Assembly (NCBI RefSeq): GCF_001544975.2
Contig: NZ_FCOG02000001.1
Location: 124,001-188,000, forward strand
Reading direction: 5' to 3'
DNA length: 64,000 nucleotides
Origin: Caballeronia arationis
GTDB taxonomy: Bacteria; Pseudomonadota; Gammaproteobacteria; Burkholderiales; Burkholderiaceae
The number at the start of each line of letters is the position of its first letter. Position 1 is the first letter of the stretch. Of the stretch, positions 8,719 through 17,865 are shown one piece after another. Under the pieces are notes generated by a model. That model was not told the DNA's origin and made no database searches. It worked only from the letters and a program-made list of their open reading frames with translations. Position numbers and translations under genes: made by a program.

Positions 8719-9168
8719 ATGAGTTCACGCAGGGTCACCGTTCGCCGCTCGGGCGTGCATGGCAAGGGCGTGTTTGCCGCGAGGCGGATTGCGGCGGGCG
8801 AGCAGGTGATGGAATACAAGGGCGAGCGCATTTCGTGGAAAGAGGCGCTTCGCCGCCATCCGCACAATCCGGAGGAACCGAACCACACGTTCTACTTCGC
8901 GCTGGACGATGGCCGCGTGATCGACGGCAAGATCGACGGCAACAGTGCGAAATACATCAACCACTCCTGCGCGCCGAATTGCGAAGCGGAGGAAGTGGAA
9001 GGCCGCGTATTCATTCACGCGCTTCGCGACATCCAGCCGGATGAAGAGCTGTACTACGACTACGGTCTCGTCATCGACGGTCGCATCACGAAGAAGCTCA
9101 AGAAGGAATACGAGTGCCGTTGCGGATCGAAGAAGTGCCGGGGAACGATGCTGGCGTTGAAGAAGTAA
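8719..9168 (+). CDS. SET-domain lysine methyltransferase-like protein
   Basis: A 149-residue compact SET protein. Motifs in order are the N-terminal GVHGKGVFAARRIAAGE (S-adenosylmethionine side, residues ~12-28), NHSCAPNC (81-88), ELYYDYG (110-116), and a post-SET zinc motif CRCGSKKCRG with cysteines at 133, 135 and 140. SET enzymes transfer a methyl group from SAM to protein lysines; the catalytic pseudoknot and Tyr residues are present, so the protein looks active. Targets in bacteria are mostly unknown. ATG 8719 lies after ATTTAAGGATTCATTCG. The gene stands alone between two terminators. Confidence 0.85.
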   Translation: MSSRRVTVRRSGVHGKGVFAARRIAAGEQVMEYKGERISWKEALRRHPHNPEEPNHTFYFALDDGRVIDGKIDGNSAKYINHSCAPNCEAEEVEGRVFIHALRDIQPDEELYYDYGLVIDGRITKKLKKEYECRCGSKKCRGTMLALKK

Positions 9169-9223
9169 GGCGCTTCGCCGGGGCTTCGGCCCTCGGCGCT
9201 ATTCCCGGTTTTCGTCGGAAGCG

Positions 9224-9257
9224 AATGCCACGGCAGCGATGCCGTGGCATTTTTTTA
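9224..9257. terminator. Bidirectional terminator between SET and histidine kinase genes
   Basis: The stem 9225-9234 pairs with 9241-9250 around a 6-nt loop and is followed by seven T residues. The stop codon of the convergent kinase gene (9255-9257) lies in the end of the T tract. Confidence 0.85.
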
Positions 9258-10703
9258 TGCGGCGGGCGCCGCTGCCGGAACGCGAGGCTTCAACGGCATG
9301 CGCACGATGAAGCAGGCGCCGCCTTCCGGCGCATTTTCGTAATGCACGCTGCCGCCGTGCAGCACCATGATGTCGTGGACGATCGCAAGGCCGAGACCGG
9401 CGCCGCCTTCGATGGTTTGCCCATCGCCGCGGAAGAAGCGCTTGAAGAGATCGGGCTGCTGGTCGTGCGGCACACCCGGGCCGTTGTCTTCCACGACGAT
9501 CTCGCCGAACTGGTGGCCCGCCTGGTCGCGCCATGCAGTCACGCTCACCGTCACGCGCGCGCCGTCCTGGCGGAACGGCGGGATGTACTTGAGCGCGTTG
9601 TCGATCAGGTTCGCGATCACCTCGCGTAGCAGCACGACGTTGCCGCGCACGATCAGCGGATCTTCGTTGTCGGGATCGTCGAGGCGCTGGAAGCCCAGAT
9701 CGACGCCGGCGGCAAGCGCGCGCGGCACCCATTCCGCACCGGTCTCGAACGCGAGCGCGGCGAGGTCGAAATCGACGAAGCGCGCGGCCTGTTCGCCCGG
9801 CTCCGCACGCGCGAGCGATAGCAACTGATTGGAGAGCCGCACCGCGCGATCCGCCGACGCCCGCAGTTCCTTCACCGCATCGAGCGCCTTCGCCGGATCG
9901 CGGGCGATCATCGCCTGCTCGGCGTGCAGCTTCACGGCGGTGAGCGGCGTGCGCAACTGATGCGCGGCATCGGCGATGAACTTGCGCTGCGCATCGAGCG
10001 CGGTCTTCAGACGGTCGAGCAGCGCGTTCATCGCGCTCGTGAGCGGCCGGATTTCGACCGGCACGAGCGTTTCGTCGACGGGTTCGAGCGAGGTGTGGGT
10101 CTGCTGATTGAGCGTATCGGCGAGATCGGTCAGCGGATTGAGCTGCTGGTTCACGACGCGCCACACGATCACCCAGCCCGCGAGCAGCAGCAGCAAAAGC
10201 GGCATCATGATCGCGACCAGGAACTCGACCGCGATCCGGTAGCGCGAGCCGACGCGCTGCGCGACCTCCACGACGATCGGATTGCCGTGCGGCTGGTCGA
10301 CACGCACCTGTGCCGCTCGCACGCTCATGCCCTGATAGTGCGTTTCGAAGACGTAGGCGTAGTGGATGCGGCGCACGCTGGTGCCGGTCAGTGGCAAGTC
10401 GGGCTCACCGGCGATTTCGTTCTCGCCGTCGCTGATGCGGTAGATCAGTTGCTCGACGGGATCGGAGAACATTGCCTGCGCGAGCGGCGGCACGGTCACG
10501 GGCGCATCGACCCCCGCCAGCTGGATCTGCCGCGAGATGGCGGTGGCGAGATCGGCGAGCGAGCGGTCGACGACGTGCTGCGTGTACTGCCACGCGAGCC
10601 AGTACGCCATCAGGCCGCTCATCAGCGCGAGCAAGGACAGCGGCGCCGCGAGACGGCGCAGCAGGGATCGCCGGAGGCTCGGCGGAGGGGAATTACTGGT
10701 CAC
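9255..10703 (-). CDS. Two-component sensor histidine kinase (TctE/QseC-like)
   Basis: A 482-residue inner-membrane kinase. There is a short cytoplasmic N-terminus, TM1 at ~17-40, a periplasmic sensor region of ~120 residues, TM2 at ~158-182, HAMP, a dimerisation helix with the phosphoaccepting His248 in ADAAHQLRTPL, the N box NLIDNALKYIP, and G boxes DNGPGVP and GAGLGLAIV. It pairs with the OmpR-type regulator directly upstream. The start is uncertain: GTG at 10703 gives a standard N-terminus, while TTG at 10778 would add 25 arginine-rich residues; neither has a clear ribosome site. The sensed signal is unknown; the architecture resembles TctE-type tricarboxylate sensors. Confidence 0.85.
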   Translation of the reverse strand: MTSNSPPPSLRRSLLRRLAAPLSLLALMSGLMAYWLAWQYTQHVVDRSLADLATAISRQIQLAGVDAPVTVPPLAQAMFSDPVEQLIYRISDGENEIAGEPDLPLTGTSVRRIHYAYVFETHYQGMSVRAAQVRVDQPHGNPIVVEVAQRVGSRYRIAVEFLVAIMMPLLLLLLAGWVIVWRVVNQQLNPLTDLADTLNQQTHTSLEPVDETLVPVEIRPLTSAMNALLDRLKTALDAQRKFIADAAHQLRTPLTAVKLHAEQAMIARDPAKALDAVKELRASADRAVRLSNQLLSLARAEPGEQAARFVDFDLAALAFETGAEWVPRALAAGVDLGFQRLDDPDNEDPLIVRGNVVLLREVIANLIDNALKYIPPFRQDGARVTVSVTAWRDQAGHQFGEIVVEDNGPGVPHDQQPDLFKRFFRGDGQTIEGGAGLGLAIVHDIMVLHGGSVHYENAPEGGACFIVRMPLKPRVPAAAPAA

Positions 10704-10798
10704 CTTCGTACGCGCCAGGTGAAGCCAGTCGTCGCGAGCGAAACGTTCGTCGCTCGCGCGCCGGGAGGGAAATCGCAAGGCGTTCTACGGACAGGCGC

Positions 10799-11485
10799 TT
10801 ACGCGGCCTGCCGGATTTCCTGCAACAGATAGCCGAAGCCGCGCACCGTCACGATCTCGACCCGCGTGTTTTCGAGCTTCTTGCGGACCCGGTGCACATA
10901 CACTTCGATCGCCGTATCGCCGAGATCGCCGCCGAAATGCGTCAGGTGATCCTGAAGCTGCGCCTTGCTGACCACGCGGCCATGGCGCAACAGCAGCATT
11001 TCGAGCACCGCGAATTCGCGCGGCGACAGTTCGAGCGGCTTTTCGTCGTTGAAGATGCGACGGTCGACGCCCGACAGACGCAGCCCACCCAGCGTGACTT
11101 CGGGACGCGGCACATCGCCGTGCGGACCGCTTCGGCGCATCACGGCACGGATGCGCGCTTCCAGTTCCTGCGGCTCGAACGGCTTGAGCATGTAGTCGTC
11201 GGCGCCGCTGTTCAGGCCCTGCACGCGGTCGTGCAGTTCGTCGCGCGCAGTGAGGATGATGACCGGCGTATGGCGGTTGCTCTGGCGAAAGCGCGCGAGC
11301 AGCGTCATGCCGTCTATGCCCGGCAGGCCGAGATCGAGAATCACCAGTTCATGCCGGTTTTGCGCGAGCGCCTGCTCGGCGAAGATGCCGTCGTGAACCA
11401 TGTCGACGGTGAAGCCGGATTGTTCGAGGCTGCTTTGGATGCCGCGCGCGATGGGGCGGTCGTCTTCGATCAGAAGGATTCGCAT
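10799..11485 (-). CDS. OmpR/PhoB-family response regulator
   Basis: A 228-residue regulator. The receiver domain carries the acidic pocket EDD at residues 7-9, the phosphorylation site Asp51 in LVILDLGLPGIDG, and a conserved lysine in YMLKPF near residue 104. The C-terminal winged helix has LSPREFAVLEMLL and the VRGFGYLL hairpin typical of OmpR-type DNA binding. It lies upstream of its cognate kinase on the minus strand, transcribed together. ATG 11485 follows a GAAAGTCG-type leader on the opposite strand. It resembles the TctD/QseB group; target genes are not identifiable here. Confidence 0.9.
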   Translation of the reverse strand: MRILLIEDDRPIARGIQSSLEQSGFTVDMVHDGIFAEQALAQNRHELVILDLGLPGIDGMTLLARFRQSNRHTPVIILTARDELHDRVQGLNSGADDYMLKPFEPQELEARIRAVMRRSGPHGDVPRPEVTLGGLRLSGVDRRIFNDEKPLELSPREFAVLEMLLLRHGRVVSKAQLQDHLTHFGGDLGDTAIEVYVHRVRKKLENTRVEIVTVRGFGYLLQEIRQAA

Positions 11486-11652
11486 GAAAGTCGCTCAAGT
11501 ACAATGGGTTGAGCTCGGACGGGCGCCAGGCCGGCGAGAAGGATCGACGCGGCGGCGCGGGTTCGGGCCAGATCAAAACGCTTACGTCAAAGGCGGCACG
11601 CCGCGGCGCTCAGGGCCGCAGAAGTCGTGCACCGATTACTTTCTGTCCGGAC

Positions 11653-11883
11653 ATGCCTGACATCCCGATTCACGAACTCGAAGCTGCGATCAATTTCTGG
11701 CGCAATCGCTCGCCGTCGAGCGGCGACGAGTTGAGTCTGTGCGACGAGGCGAGCGCACTGTCCAGGCCTTATGCGCTGCTGATTGTACAGCGTGCCACAT
11801 CGATGCCGGCGGAGCGATTAGACCCTAAAGCCCGGGCGGCGTGGGAAGCTTACGAGCGAGCGAGAACAGGCCTTTCCGGGTGA
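11653..11883 (+). CDS. Small conserved protein, DUF3717-like
   Basis: A 76-residue acidic protein beginning MPDIPIHELEAAINFWRNR. I recognise it as the kind of short protein called DUF3717 in Burkholderiaceae, usually about 75-80 residues, with a conserved Asn-Phe-Trp helix followed by a loop and a C-terminal helix ending in AAWEAYERA. No function is known. ATG 11653 is preferred over upstream in-frame codons because the conserved domain begins there. It is divergent from the two-component genes, so the short intergenic segment probably carries both promoters. Confidence 0.6.
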   Translation: MPDIPIHELEAAINFWRNRSPSSGDELSLCDEASALSRPYALLIVQRATSMPAERLDPKARAAWEAYERARTGLSG

Positions 11884-12093
11884 AAGCCAGGCGGCATTTC
11901 AATCTTTCGAACACTCTCTATTTTGCTTTCGAAACACCCATTTTTCCTGATTATTGGCTGTTTCGAACGCTTTCAGGCTTGTTACCGTTGGTAATACGGA
12001 CGTTACGAAGCTTGCGAATGTAGGGTGAGGTCTCCGGCGACAGCCGCAGTGCATTAAACTCGCGCATTCAGCCGATAAATGCACAGAATCCTC

Positions 12094-12591
12094 ATGATTG
12101 ATCTCGATCACTTCGATCTCGCGCTTCTCGACGTTCTTCAACGCTTCGGACGCGCAACACATCAGCAGCTCGGCGAGCAAGTGCCGCTGTCACCGTCGCA
12201 GATCGGCCGTCGCCTGCAACGGCTCGAATCGACAGGGGTGATTGAGGGATACCGCGTGATGTTGCGTCCGGAAAAGCTCGGCCTCGGCGTGACGGCGTTC
12301 ACCAGCCTCAAGCTCAAGCATCACGGCGATTCGGTCATCGAGCAGTTCCAGCAGCAGATCGAAACGCTGCCGGAAGTGCTCGAATGCCACGCGACCGTCG
12401 GTGACGCCGACTATCTGTTGCGCATCGTCGCGCCCGACCTCTCCGCGCTCTCGTCGTTCGTGATGAAAAAACTGATGCGCGTGCCGGGCGTCGACAGCGT
12501 GCGCTCGAACATCGTGCTGACCACGTTCAAGCGCAACGGTCCGCTGCCGCTCGGACATCTCTCCGGCGACGCAGCCGATTCCCGAACCTAG
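12094..12591 (+). CDS. Lrp/AsnC-family transcriptional regulator
   Basis: A 165-residue regulator with an N-terminal helix-turn-helix (FGRATHQQLGEQVPLSPSQI and RRLQRLESTGVIEGY) and a C-terminal RAM ligand-binding domain (LPEVLECHATVGDADYLLRI). Members sense amino acids and form octamers that wrap DNA. ATG 12094 starts the canonical MIDLD N-terminus; an in-frame ATG at 12079 adds five residues and cannot be excluded. Upstream DNA is AT-rich and carries three TTTCGAA repeats that could be operators. Its stop overlaps the stop of the convergent CYTH gene in a shared CTAG. Confidence 0.85.
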   Translation: MIDLDHFDLALLDVLQRFGRATHQQLGEQVPLSPSQIGRRLQRLESTGVIEGYRVMLRPEKLGLGVTAFTSLKLKHHGDSVIEQFQQQIETLPEVLECHATVGDADYLLRIVAPDLSALSSFVMKKLMRVPGVDSVRSNIVLTTFKRNGPLPLGHLSGDAADSRT

Positions 12592-13106
12592 GCCGGCTGC
12601 GCGAGCAGATCGACGTAAGCGACCGGTACCAGGTCGTTTTGCGCGACGCCCAGCCGCGCGAACATGTCGTGCGCTTCCTGCTCGCCGGCGGCTTCGTCGT
12701 CGTCCTGTCCTAGCAGCACTTCCAGTTCGATGAAATCGCCGAGACCGTCGACACGGTCCAGATGAATGCGCGTGCGCCCGACCAGATAGACGTGGCGCTC
12801 CTTCGAGACGATCCCGCGCGTTGTCAGCGCCTGCGCGAGCAGCGTGTGCATCGCCTCGGCATTCGTCACCGGGCTGCGCGAGTAGTAGGAGACTTTCGGG
12901 CCGTCGCGGTCGTCGCGCTGGTAGAAGATCAGTTCGGACGGCGTGCCGTCGTCGAACTGGCGCAGCTTGAGGCGTCCGGTCGGGACGTCGTAGAAAAAGT
13001 CCTGCTGGCGAAAAATGAGCGGCGCGTCGGAGGCGAGTGCAGCGGCACGTTCGCGAAGCGCGTCGAACTGATGCGCGCGGGCCTTGATTTCGATGTTGCG
13101 TGCCAT
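12588..13106 (-). CDS. CYTH-domain protein, class IV adenylate cyclase-like (CyaB)
   Basis: A 172-residue CYTH (triphosphate tunnel) domain protein. The N-terminal NIEIKARA carries the ExK-type signature, followed by the ligand-contact strands RLKLRQF and SELIFYQRDD and an acidic DFIELEVLLG strand that supplies metal ligands. The family includes class IV adenylate cyclases and inorganic triphosphatases; the closest look is to CyaB-like proteins, but cAMP formation cannot be inferred from sequence alone. The stop codon shares CTAG with the Lrp gene, so the two converge with a 4-bp overlap. No partner gene is evident. Confidence 0.8.
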   Translation of the reverse strand: MARNIEIKARAHQFDALRERAAALASDAPLIFRQQDFFYDVPTGRLKLRQFDDGTPSELIFYQRDDRDGPKVSYYSRSPVTNAEAMHTLLAQALTTRGIVSKERHVYLVGRTRIHLDRVDGLGDFIELEVLLGQDDDEAAGEQEAHDMFARLGVAQNDLVPVAYVDLLAQPA

Positions 13107-13185
13107 GGGCGAGGACTCCTCGAAGCCGGTTGGAGAAAGAGACTCAGACTAGCAAAGTTTCGATGACCGGCGCTTGAACCGGCGC

Positions 13186-14088
13186 CTACATCGACCATTG
13201 ATCCTCGATCAGGCGCAGCGCGGCCGCGATCACGGGCTCTTCGCGGCGTTCGGCGAGCGCGATGAACGACAGCTGCGTCGGCACGGTCATCCCTTCGACG
13301 ATCGTCAGCGCGTGCGCATGCGCCTGCGCGAGCGCGATCGAATCGCGGGCGAGCGTGAGGCCGACCCCCGATTTCACGAGATCGAGCATCGACGGCTCCT
13401 GATCCACTTCCGCGACGATCACGGGCGTTGCGCCCGCCGCTGCAAACACGCGCGAGAGCAGCCGGTTGTGCGCCGATTCGGGCGGCGTCCAGATCCACGG
13501 CAGCTTGGCGAGCGCCGCCCAGTCGCGCTTTCCCTTGTTGACGCGGTTATGCCAGCCCGCCGGCGCCAGCACCCGGTACAGATACGACGTCAGCGTCACG
13601 ACGTGAAACCGCCCGGCGTCGCGCGTGTCGTCCGTATCGGGATCGCCGATGTAGAACCCCACGTCGAGATCGCGCGCCTTCACGCGCTCCAGCACCCAGC
13701 CGGACATGCCGTGCCTGAGCGCCGTCTGGATCTGCGGGTAGGTTTCGACGAGTTGCCGCAGGAATCCGCCGAGCCGCAGAAAATCCGGATCGAGAATGGT
13801 GCCGATGCGCAGCCGTCCCCGCACTTCATGCCGCAGCGCAGCAGCGGCGCGCTGAACTTCGTTCGCGGCCGCGAGCGCGCGCTCGGCGTGCGGCAGGAGC
13901 GCTTCGCCGTCGCGCGTGAGCAGCAGCCCGTGCGAGGTTCTCGAAAACAGCCCGATACCGAGCAACTCCTGCAGATTCTTGATTTGCAGGCTCACGGCGG
14001 GCTGCGTCAGATGCAGGTGCGCCGCAGCCCGCGTGAGATTGCCTTCGCGGGCCACCGTAACGAATGCGCGGAGCAGGGTGTAGTCCAT
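13186..14088 (-). CDS. LysR-family transcriptional regulator
   Basis: A 300-residue LysR regulator. The N-terminal winged helix (residues 1-65) contains [20 protein letters not shown] and [16 protein letters not shown], followed by the linker helix and a periplasmic-binding-fold effector domain. It is divergently oriented from mmsA with 140 bp between starts, the usual arrangement for a LysR activator of the adjacent catabolic operon. A LysR-type dyad (ATAT-N11-ATAT) lies between them. The inducer is probably related to the substrate of the downstream dehydrogenase and transport genes, which is not known. Confidence 0.88.
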   Translation of the reverse strand: MDYTLLRAFVTVAREGNLTRAAAHLHLTQPAVSLQIKNLQELLGIGLFSRTSHGLLLTRDGEALLPHAERALAAANEVQRAAAALRHEVRGRLRIGTILDPDFLRLGGFLRQLVETYPQIQTALRHGMSGWVLERVKARDLDVGFYIGDPDTDDTRDAGRFHVVTLTSYLYRVLAPAGWHNRVNKGKRDWAALAKLPWIWTPPESAHNRLLSRVFAAAGATPVIVAEVDQEPSMLDLVKSGVGLTLARDSIALAQAHAHALTIVEGMTVPTQLSFIALAERREEPVIAAALRLIEDQWSM

Positions 14089-14109
14089 GCGCTGATATTA
14101 GCGTGTCTT

Positions 14110-14128
14110 ATATCTCTGTTGAACATAT
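14110..14128. promoter_or_regulatory. Candidate LysR binding site in the divergent promoter
   Basis: ATAT-N11-ATAT dyad, matching the T-N11-A LysR-box rule, located 22 bp before the lysR start and 100 bp before mmsA. Assignment rests on position and symmetry only. Confidence 0.45.
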
Positions 14129-14228
14129 CTCATTGGATTTGGGGACGGCTGCGGCGGTACGCTCTTACCCATCGGACAAAGACCGGCTTCCAGCAATCAT
14201 CCTGCATGGTCGATACAAGGAGGAGCAC

Positions 14229-15752
14229 ATGAGCGAGACACATAACAGCGAAACGCGCGCCGCAGCGCTGACGCATTTCATCGGCGGACAGCGAGTCGAA
14301 GGTACGAGCGACCGCTTCGGCGACGTCTTCAATCCCGCGACGGGCGCGGTGACATCGCGCGTTCCGCTCGCGAGCGTCACCGAAGTCGATGCGGCGGTGG
14401 CCGCCGCCCATGCTGCGTTCCACGCCTGGAGCGAGACCGCGCCGATCAAGCGCGCTCGCGTGATGTTCAAGTTCAAGGAATTACTCGACAGGCATCACGA
14501 CGAACTCGCCGAAATCATCACGCGCGAGCACGGCAAGGTATTCACGGACGCTTACGGCGAAGTGATGCGCGGCATCGAGATCGTGGAGTTTGCGTGCGGC
14601 ATTCCGAACCTGCTCAAAACCGATTTCACCGATCAGATCGGCGGCGGCATCGACAACTGGAACCTGCGGCAGCCGCTCGGTGTGGTCGCCGGCATCACGC
14701 CGTTCAACTTCCCGATGATGGTGCCGTGCTGGATGTTCCCGATCGCCATCGCGACGGGCAACACCTTCGTGCTGAAGCCCTCGGAGCGCGACCCTTCCGC
14801 GTCGATTCGCCTTGCCGAACTGCTCAGGGAAGCCGGCTTGCCCGATGGTGTGTTCAACGTGGTGCATGGCGACAAGACCGCCGTCGATGCACTGCTCGCG
14901 CATCGCGATGTCGAGGCGCTGTCGTTCGTCGGCTCGACGCCGATCGCCGAATACATCTACGCGGAGGGCACGAAACACGGCAAGCGCGTGCAGGCGCTGG
15001 GTGGCGCGAAGAATCACCTCGTCGTGATGCCCGACGCCGATCTCGACCAGGCCGTCGATGCGCTGATGGGCTCGGCCTACGGTTCGGCCGGCGAGCGCTG
15101 CATGGCGATTTCGGTGGCGGTCGCGGTCGGCCATATCGCCGATGAGCTGATCGAGCGCCTCGTGCCGCGCGTGAAATCGCTTGTCATCAAGAACGGGATG
15201 GAGCGCGACGCGGAGATGGGGCCGCTCGTCACTGCGGCGCATCGGGCGAAAGTGGAAGGCTACATCGATGCGGGTGCGAAGTGCGGCGCGAAGCTGGTTG
15301 TCGATGGCCGCGGGCACAAGGTCGATGGACACGAAAACGGCTTCTTCCTCGGCGGCACGCTCTTCGACGATGTCAGCACCGACAGCACCATCTACAAGGA
15401 AGAAATCTTCGGGCCGGTGCTGTGCGTCGTGCGCGTGCCGGACTTTGCGAGCGCAGTCGAACTGATCAACCGGCATGAGTTCGCGAACGGCGTGTCGTGC
15501 TACACGTCGGACGGCGGCGTCGCGCGCGCGTTTTCGCGGCAGATCAAGGTGGGCATGGTCGGCATCAACGTGCCGATCCCGGTGCCGATGGCGTGGCACT
15601 CGTTCGGCGGCTGGAAGCGCTCGCTCTTCGGCGATCACCACGCGTACGGCGAGGAAGGTGTCCGCTTCTACACGCGCTACAAGAGCGTGATGCAGCGCTG
15701 GCCGGACAGCATCGCGAAGGGCGCGGAGTTCACGATGCCGGTTGCGAAGTAG
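14229..15752 (+). CDS. mmsA: CoA-acylating methylmalonate-semialdehyde dehydrogenase
   Basis: A 507-residue aldehyde dehydrogenase of the MmsA family, which oxidises methylmalonate or malonate semialdehyde to propionyl-CoA or acetyl-CoA with NAD+ and CoA in valine, inositol and related catabolism. Support: the family-typical start [14 protein letters not shown], the Asn in [10 protein letters not shown], the catalytic Cys291 in GERCMAIS, and the KEEIFGPVL motif. ATG 14229 has an AAGGAGGAG ribosome site; the longer frame upstream is not coding. It is first in a plus-strand unit with the GMC oxidoreductase and probably the ABC importer. The presence of a GMC alcohol oxidase instead of mmsB suggests a substrate other than plain valine intermediates. 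Confidence 0.9.
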   Translation: MSETHNSETRAAALTHFIGGQRVEGTSDRFGDVFNPATGAVTSRVPLASVTEVDAAVAAAHAAFHAWSETAPIKRARVMFKFKELLDRHHDELAEIITREHGKVFTDAYGEVMRGIEIVEFACGIPNLLKTDFTDQIGGGIDNWNLRQPLGVVAGITPFNFPMMVPCWMFPIAIATGNTFVLKPSERDPSASIRLAELLREAGLPDGVFNVVHGDKTAVDALLAHRDVEALSFVGSTPIAEYIYAEGTKHGKRVQALGGAKNHLVVMPDADLDQAVDALMGSAYGSAGERCMAISVAVAVGHIADELIERLVPRVKSLVIKNGMERDAEMGPLVTAAHRAKVEGYIDAGAKCGAKLVVDGRGHKVDGHENGFFLGGTLFDDVSTDSTIYKEEIFGPVLCVVRVPDFASAVELINRHEFANGVSCYTSDGGVARAFSRQIKVGMVGINVPIPVPMAWHSFGGWKRSLFGDHHAYGEEGVRFYTRYKSVMQRWPDSIAKGAEFTMPVAK

Positions 15753-15820
15753 GAGAACACGTCCCTTCGCCTGTTCGCGCGGCGAAGGGCATGAACCCTG
15801 TAGGATCGAAGGAGACAAGG

Positions 15821-17497
15821 GTGAAACAGAACGTGCGAAAGCTCGAAGGCGAGTTCGACTACATCATCGTCGGCGCGGGAACGGCCGGCTGCGTGCTGGC
15901 GAACCGCCTGAGCGAAGATCCGGAAGTGAGCGTGTTGCTGCTCGAAGCCGGCGGCAAGGACGACTATCACTGGATTCACGTGCCGGTCGGCTATCTGTAT
16001 TGCATTGGCAATCCACGCACGGACTGGCTCTACAAGACGCAAGCGGAGCCGGGTCTCGATGGCCGCGCGCTCTCGTATCCGCGCGGACGCGTGCTCGGCG
16101 GCTGCTCGTCGATCAACGGGATGATCTACATGCGCGGCCAGCGCGAAGACTACGACGAGTGGGCGCACATCACGGGCGATCCGAACTGGTCGTGGGATTC
16201 CGTGCTGCCGGTTTTCAGGCGCAGCGAAGATCACCACGGCGGCGCGAACGAATTCCACGGCGCGGGCGGCGAGTGGCGGGTCGAGAAGCAGCGGCTCAAA
16301 TGGAAAGTCCTCGAGACGTTTTCGGAGGCCGCGCAGCAAACCGGCATCCCCGCCACCGACGACTTCAACCGCGGCGACAACACGGGCGTCGGCTATTTCG
16401 ACGTGAACCAGAAGAGCGGCATCCGCTGGAATGCGTCGAAGGCCTTCCTGCGCGCCGCAATGAAGCGCCCGAACCTGACGACGATCACGGGCGCCCACAC
16501 ACAGCGGCTCATCTTCGAAGGCAATCGCTGCGTCGGTGTGGACTATCGCGGCGGCGATGTCGACTACCTCGCGAAAGCGCGCTACGAAGTGATCCTGAGC
16601 GCGGGTGCGGTGAATTCGCCGCAAATCCTCGAACTGTCCGGCGTCGGCAATGGCGCGCGGCTGCAGCGGCTCGGTATCGATGTCGTGCGCGATCTGCGCG
16701 GCGTCGGCGAAAACCTTCAGGACCATTTGCAATTGCGCATGGCCTACAAGGTGAACGGCGTGCGCACGCTCAACACGCTGTCCGCACACTGGTGGGGCAA
16801 GCTTTTCATCGGACTGCAATATGCGCTCACGCGTAGCGGGCCGATGTCGATGGCGCCGTCGCAACTCGGCGCGTTCGCGAAGTCGAATGTGAACGACGCG
16901 TCGATTACGCGGCCGGACCTCGAATATCACGTGCAGCCGCTTTCGCTCGATCGCTTCGGTGAACCGCTGCATGCGTTCAATGCATTCACGGCGTCGGTGT
17001 GTCCGTTGCGTCCGACTTCGCGCGGCAGCGTGCACATTGGGTCGCCCGATGCGCACGTGGCGCCGCTGATCGCGCCGAATTACCTGTCGACGGAACGCGA
17101 CAGGGAAGTCGCGGCCAACGCGTTGCGGCTCACACGGCGCATCGCGGCCGCACCGGCGCTCGCGCGCTATTCGCCGGAGGAGATCCTGCCGGGCACCGCT
17201 TTCCAGACCGACGAGGAACTCGCGCAAGCCGCCGGCAAGATCGGCACGACCATTTTCCATCCGGTCGGGACGTGCCGCATGGGCGCCGACAACGATCCCG
17301 CGGCCGTGGTCGACAGCCGCCTGCGCGTAATCGGGCTTCGCGGACTGCGCATCGTGGATGCATCGGTCATGCCGACCATCACGTCGGGTAACACCAACTC
17401 GCCGACGCTCATGATCGCCGAGCGCGCGAGCGAAATGATCCGCGCGGACCGGCGCCATGTCGATGTGCAGGAAGTGATCGCGACCGCGCTTGCATGA
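15821..17497 (+). CDS. GMC-family FAD-dependent alcohol oxidoreductase
   Basis: A 558-residue glucose-methanol-choline oxidoreductase. The N-terminal Rossmann motif YIIVGAGTAGCVLANRLS binds FAD, GRVLGGCSSINGMIYMRG is GMC signature 1, SAGAVNSPQILELSGVG is signature 2, and catalytic His (HPVGTCRMG, ~480) and Asn (NTNSPT, ~526) are in place. It likely oxidises a primary alcohol to an aldehyde that the adjacent MmsA-type dehydrogenase could use. GTG 15821 has GAAGGAGACAAG at good spacing; ATG 15791 in frame is an alternative. It is often annotated as choline dehydrogenase, but no betaine genes are nearby, so the substrate is left open. Confidence 0.87.
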   Translation: MKQNVRKLEGEFDYIIVGAGTAGCVLANRLSEDPEVSVLLLEAGGKDDYHWIHVPVGYLYCIGNPRTDWLYKTQAEPGLDGRALSYPRGRVLGGCSSINGMIYMRGQREDYDEWAHITGDPNWSWDSVLPVFRRSEDHHGGANEFHGAGGEWRVEKQRLKWKVLETFSEAAQQTGIPATDDFNRGDNTGVGYFDVNQKSGIRWNASKAFLRAAMKRPNLTTITGAHTQRLIFEGNRCVGVDYRGGDVDYLAKARYEVILSAGAVNSPQILELSGVGNGARLQRLGIDVVRDLRGVGENLQDHLQLRMAYKVNGVRTLNTLSAHWWGKLFIGLQYALTRSGPMSMAPSQLGAFAKSNVNDASITRPDLEYHVQPLSLDRFGEPLHAFNAFTASVCPLRPTSRGSVHIGSPDAHVAPLIAPNYLSTERDREVAANALRLTRRIAAAPALARYSPEEILPGTAFQTDEELAQAAGKIGTTIFHPVGTCRMGADNDPAAVVDSRLRVIGLRGLRIVDASVMPTITSGNTNSPTLMIAERASEMIRADRRHVDVQEVIATALA

Positions 17498-17865
17498 CGC
17501 GCGCGACAGGTTGCTGACCGGCTGGCGTCAGCAATCGTCGCGCCACTATCAAAACGGCCCCGCACGAGGGGCCGCTCGCATTTGCGCGGCGACACCTGAA
17601 GGTGTACGGCCGGGGCTGGAATAAGCGCTCTAATCGTCCCATCTTACTAAGTGCAAATCCCGATGATTGCGCTGCATCATTGGCGCGACAATGGCACCGA
17701 GCCAATGCATACCCGGTTTGTCGCGTGCTGTGTTTGTGCAGCACGAAATCCGCGGCGAAAGCACCGAAGATCCTGAGTAACGCACGTTCGGGCACGCGCG
17801 AAGAAACCAAAAATAACGCGCGGGCGAACACTTTGCCTGCCGCCTCATTTCGCATGGAAGGGGAC
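17498..17865. other. 368-bp intergenic region before the first ABC importer
   Basis: No gene seen. A 7-bp GC hairpin at 555-574 past 17000 (CGGCCCC with GGGGCCG, 6-nt loop) lies 57 bp after the GMC stop but lacks a T run, so termination would be weak or Rho-assisted. The remainder is a plausible promoter and leader for the importer genes. Confidence 0.45.
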
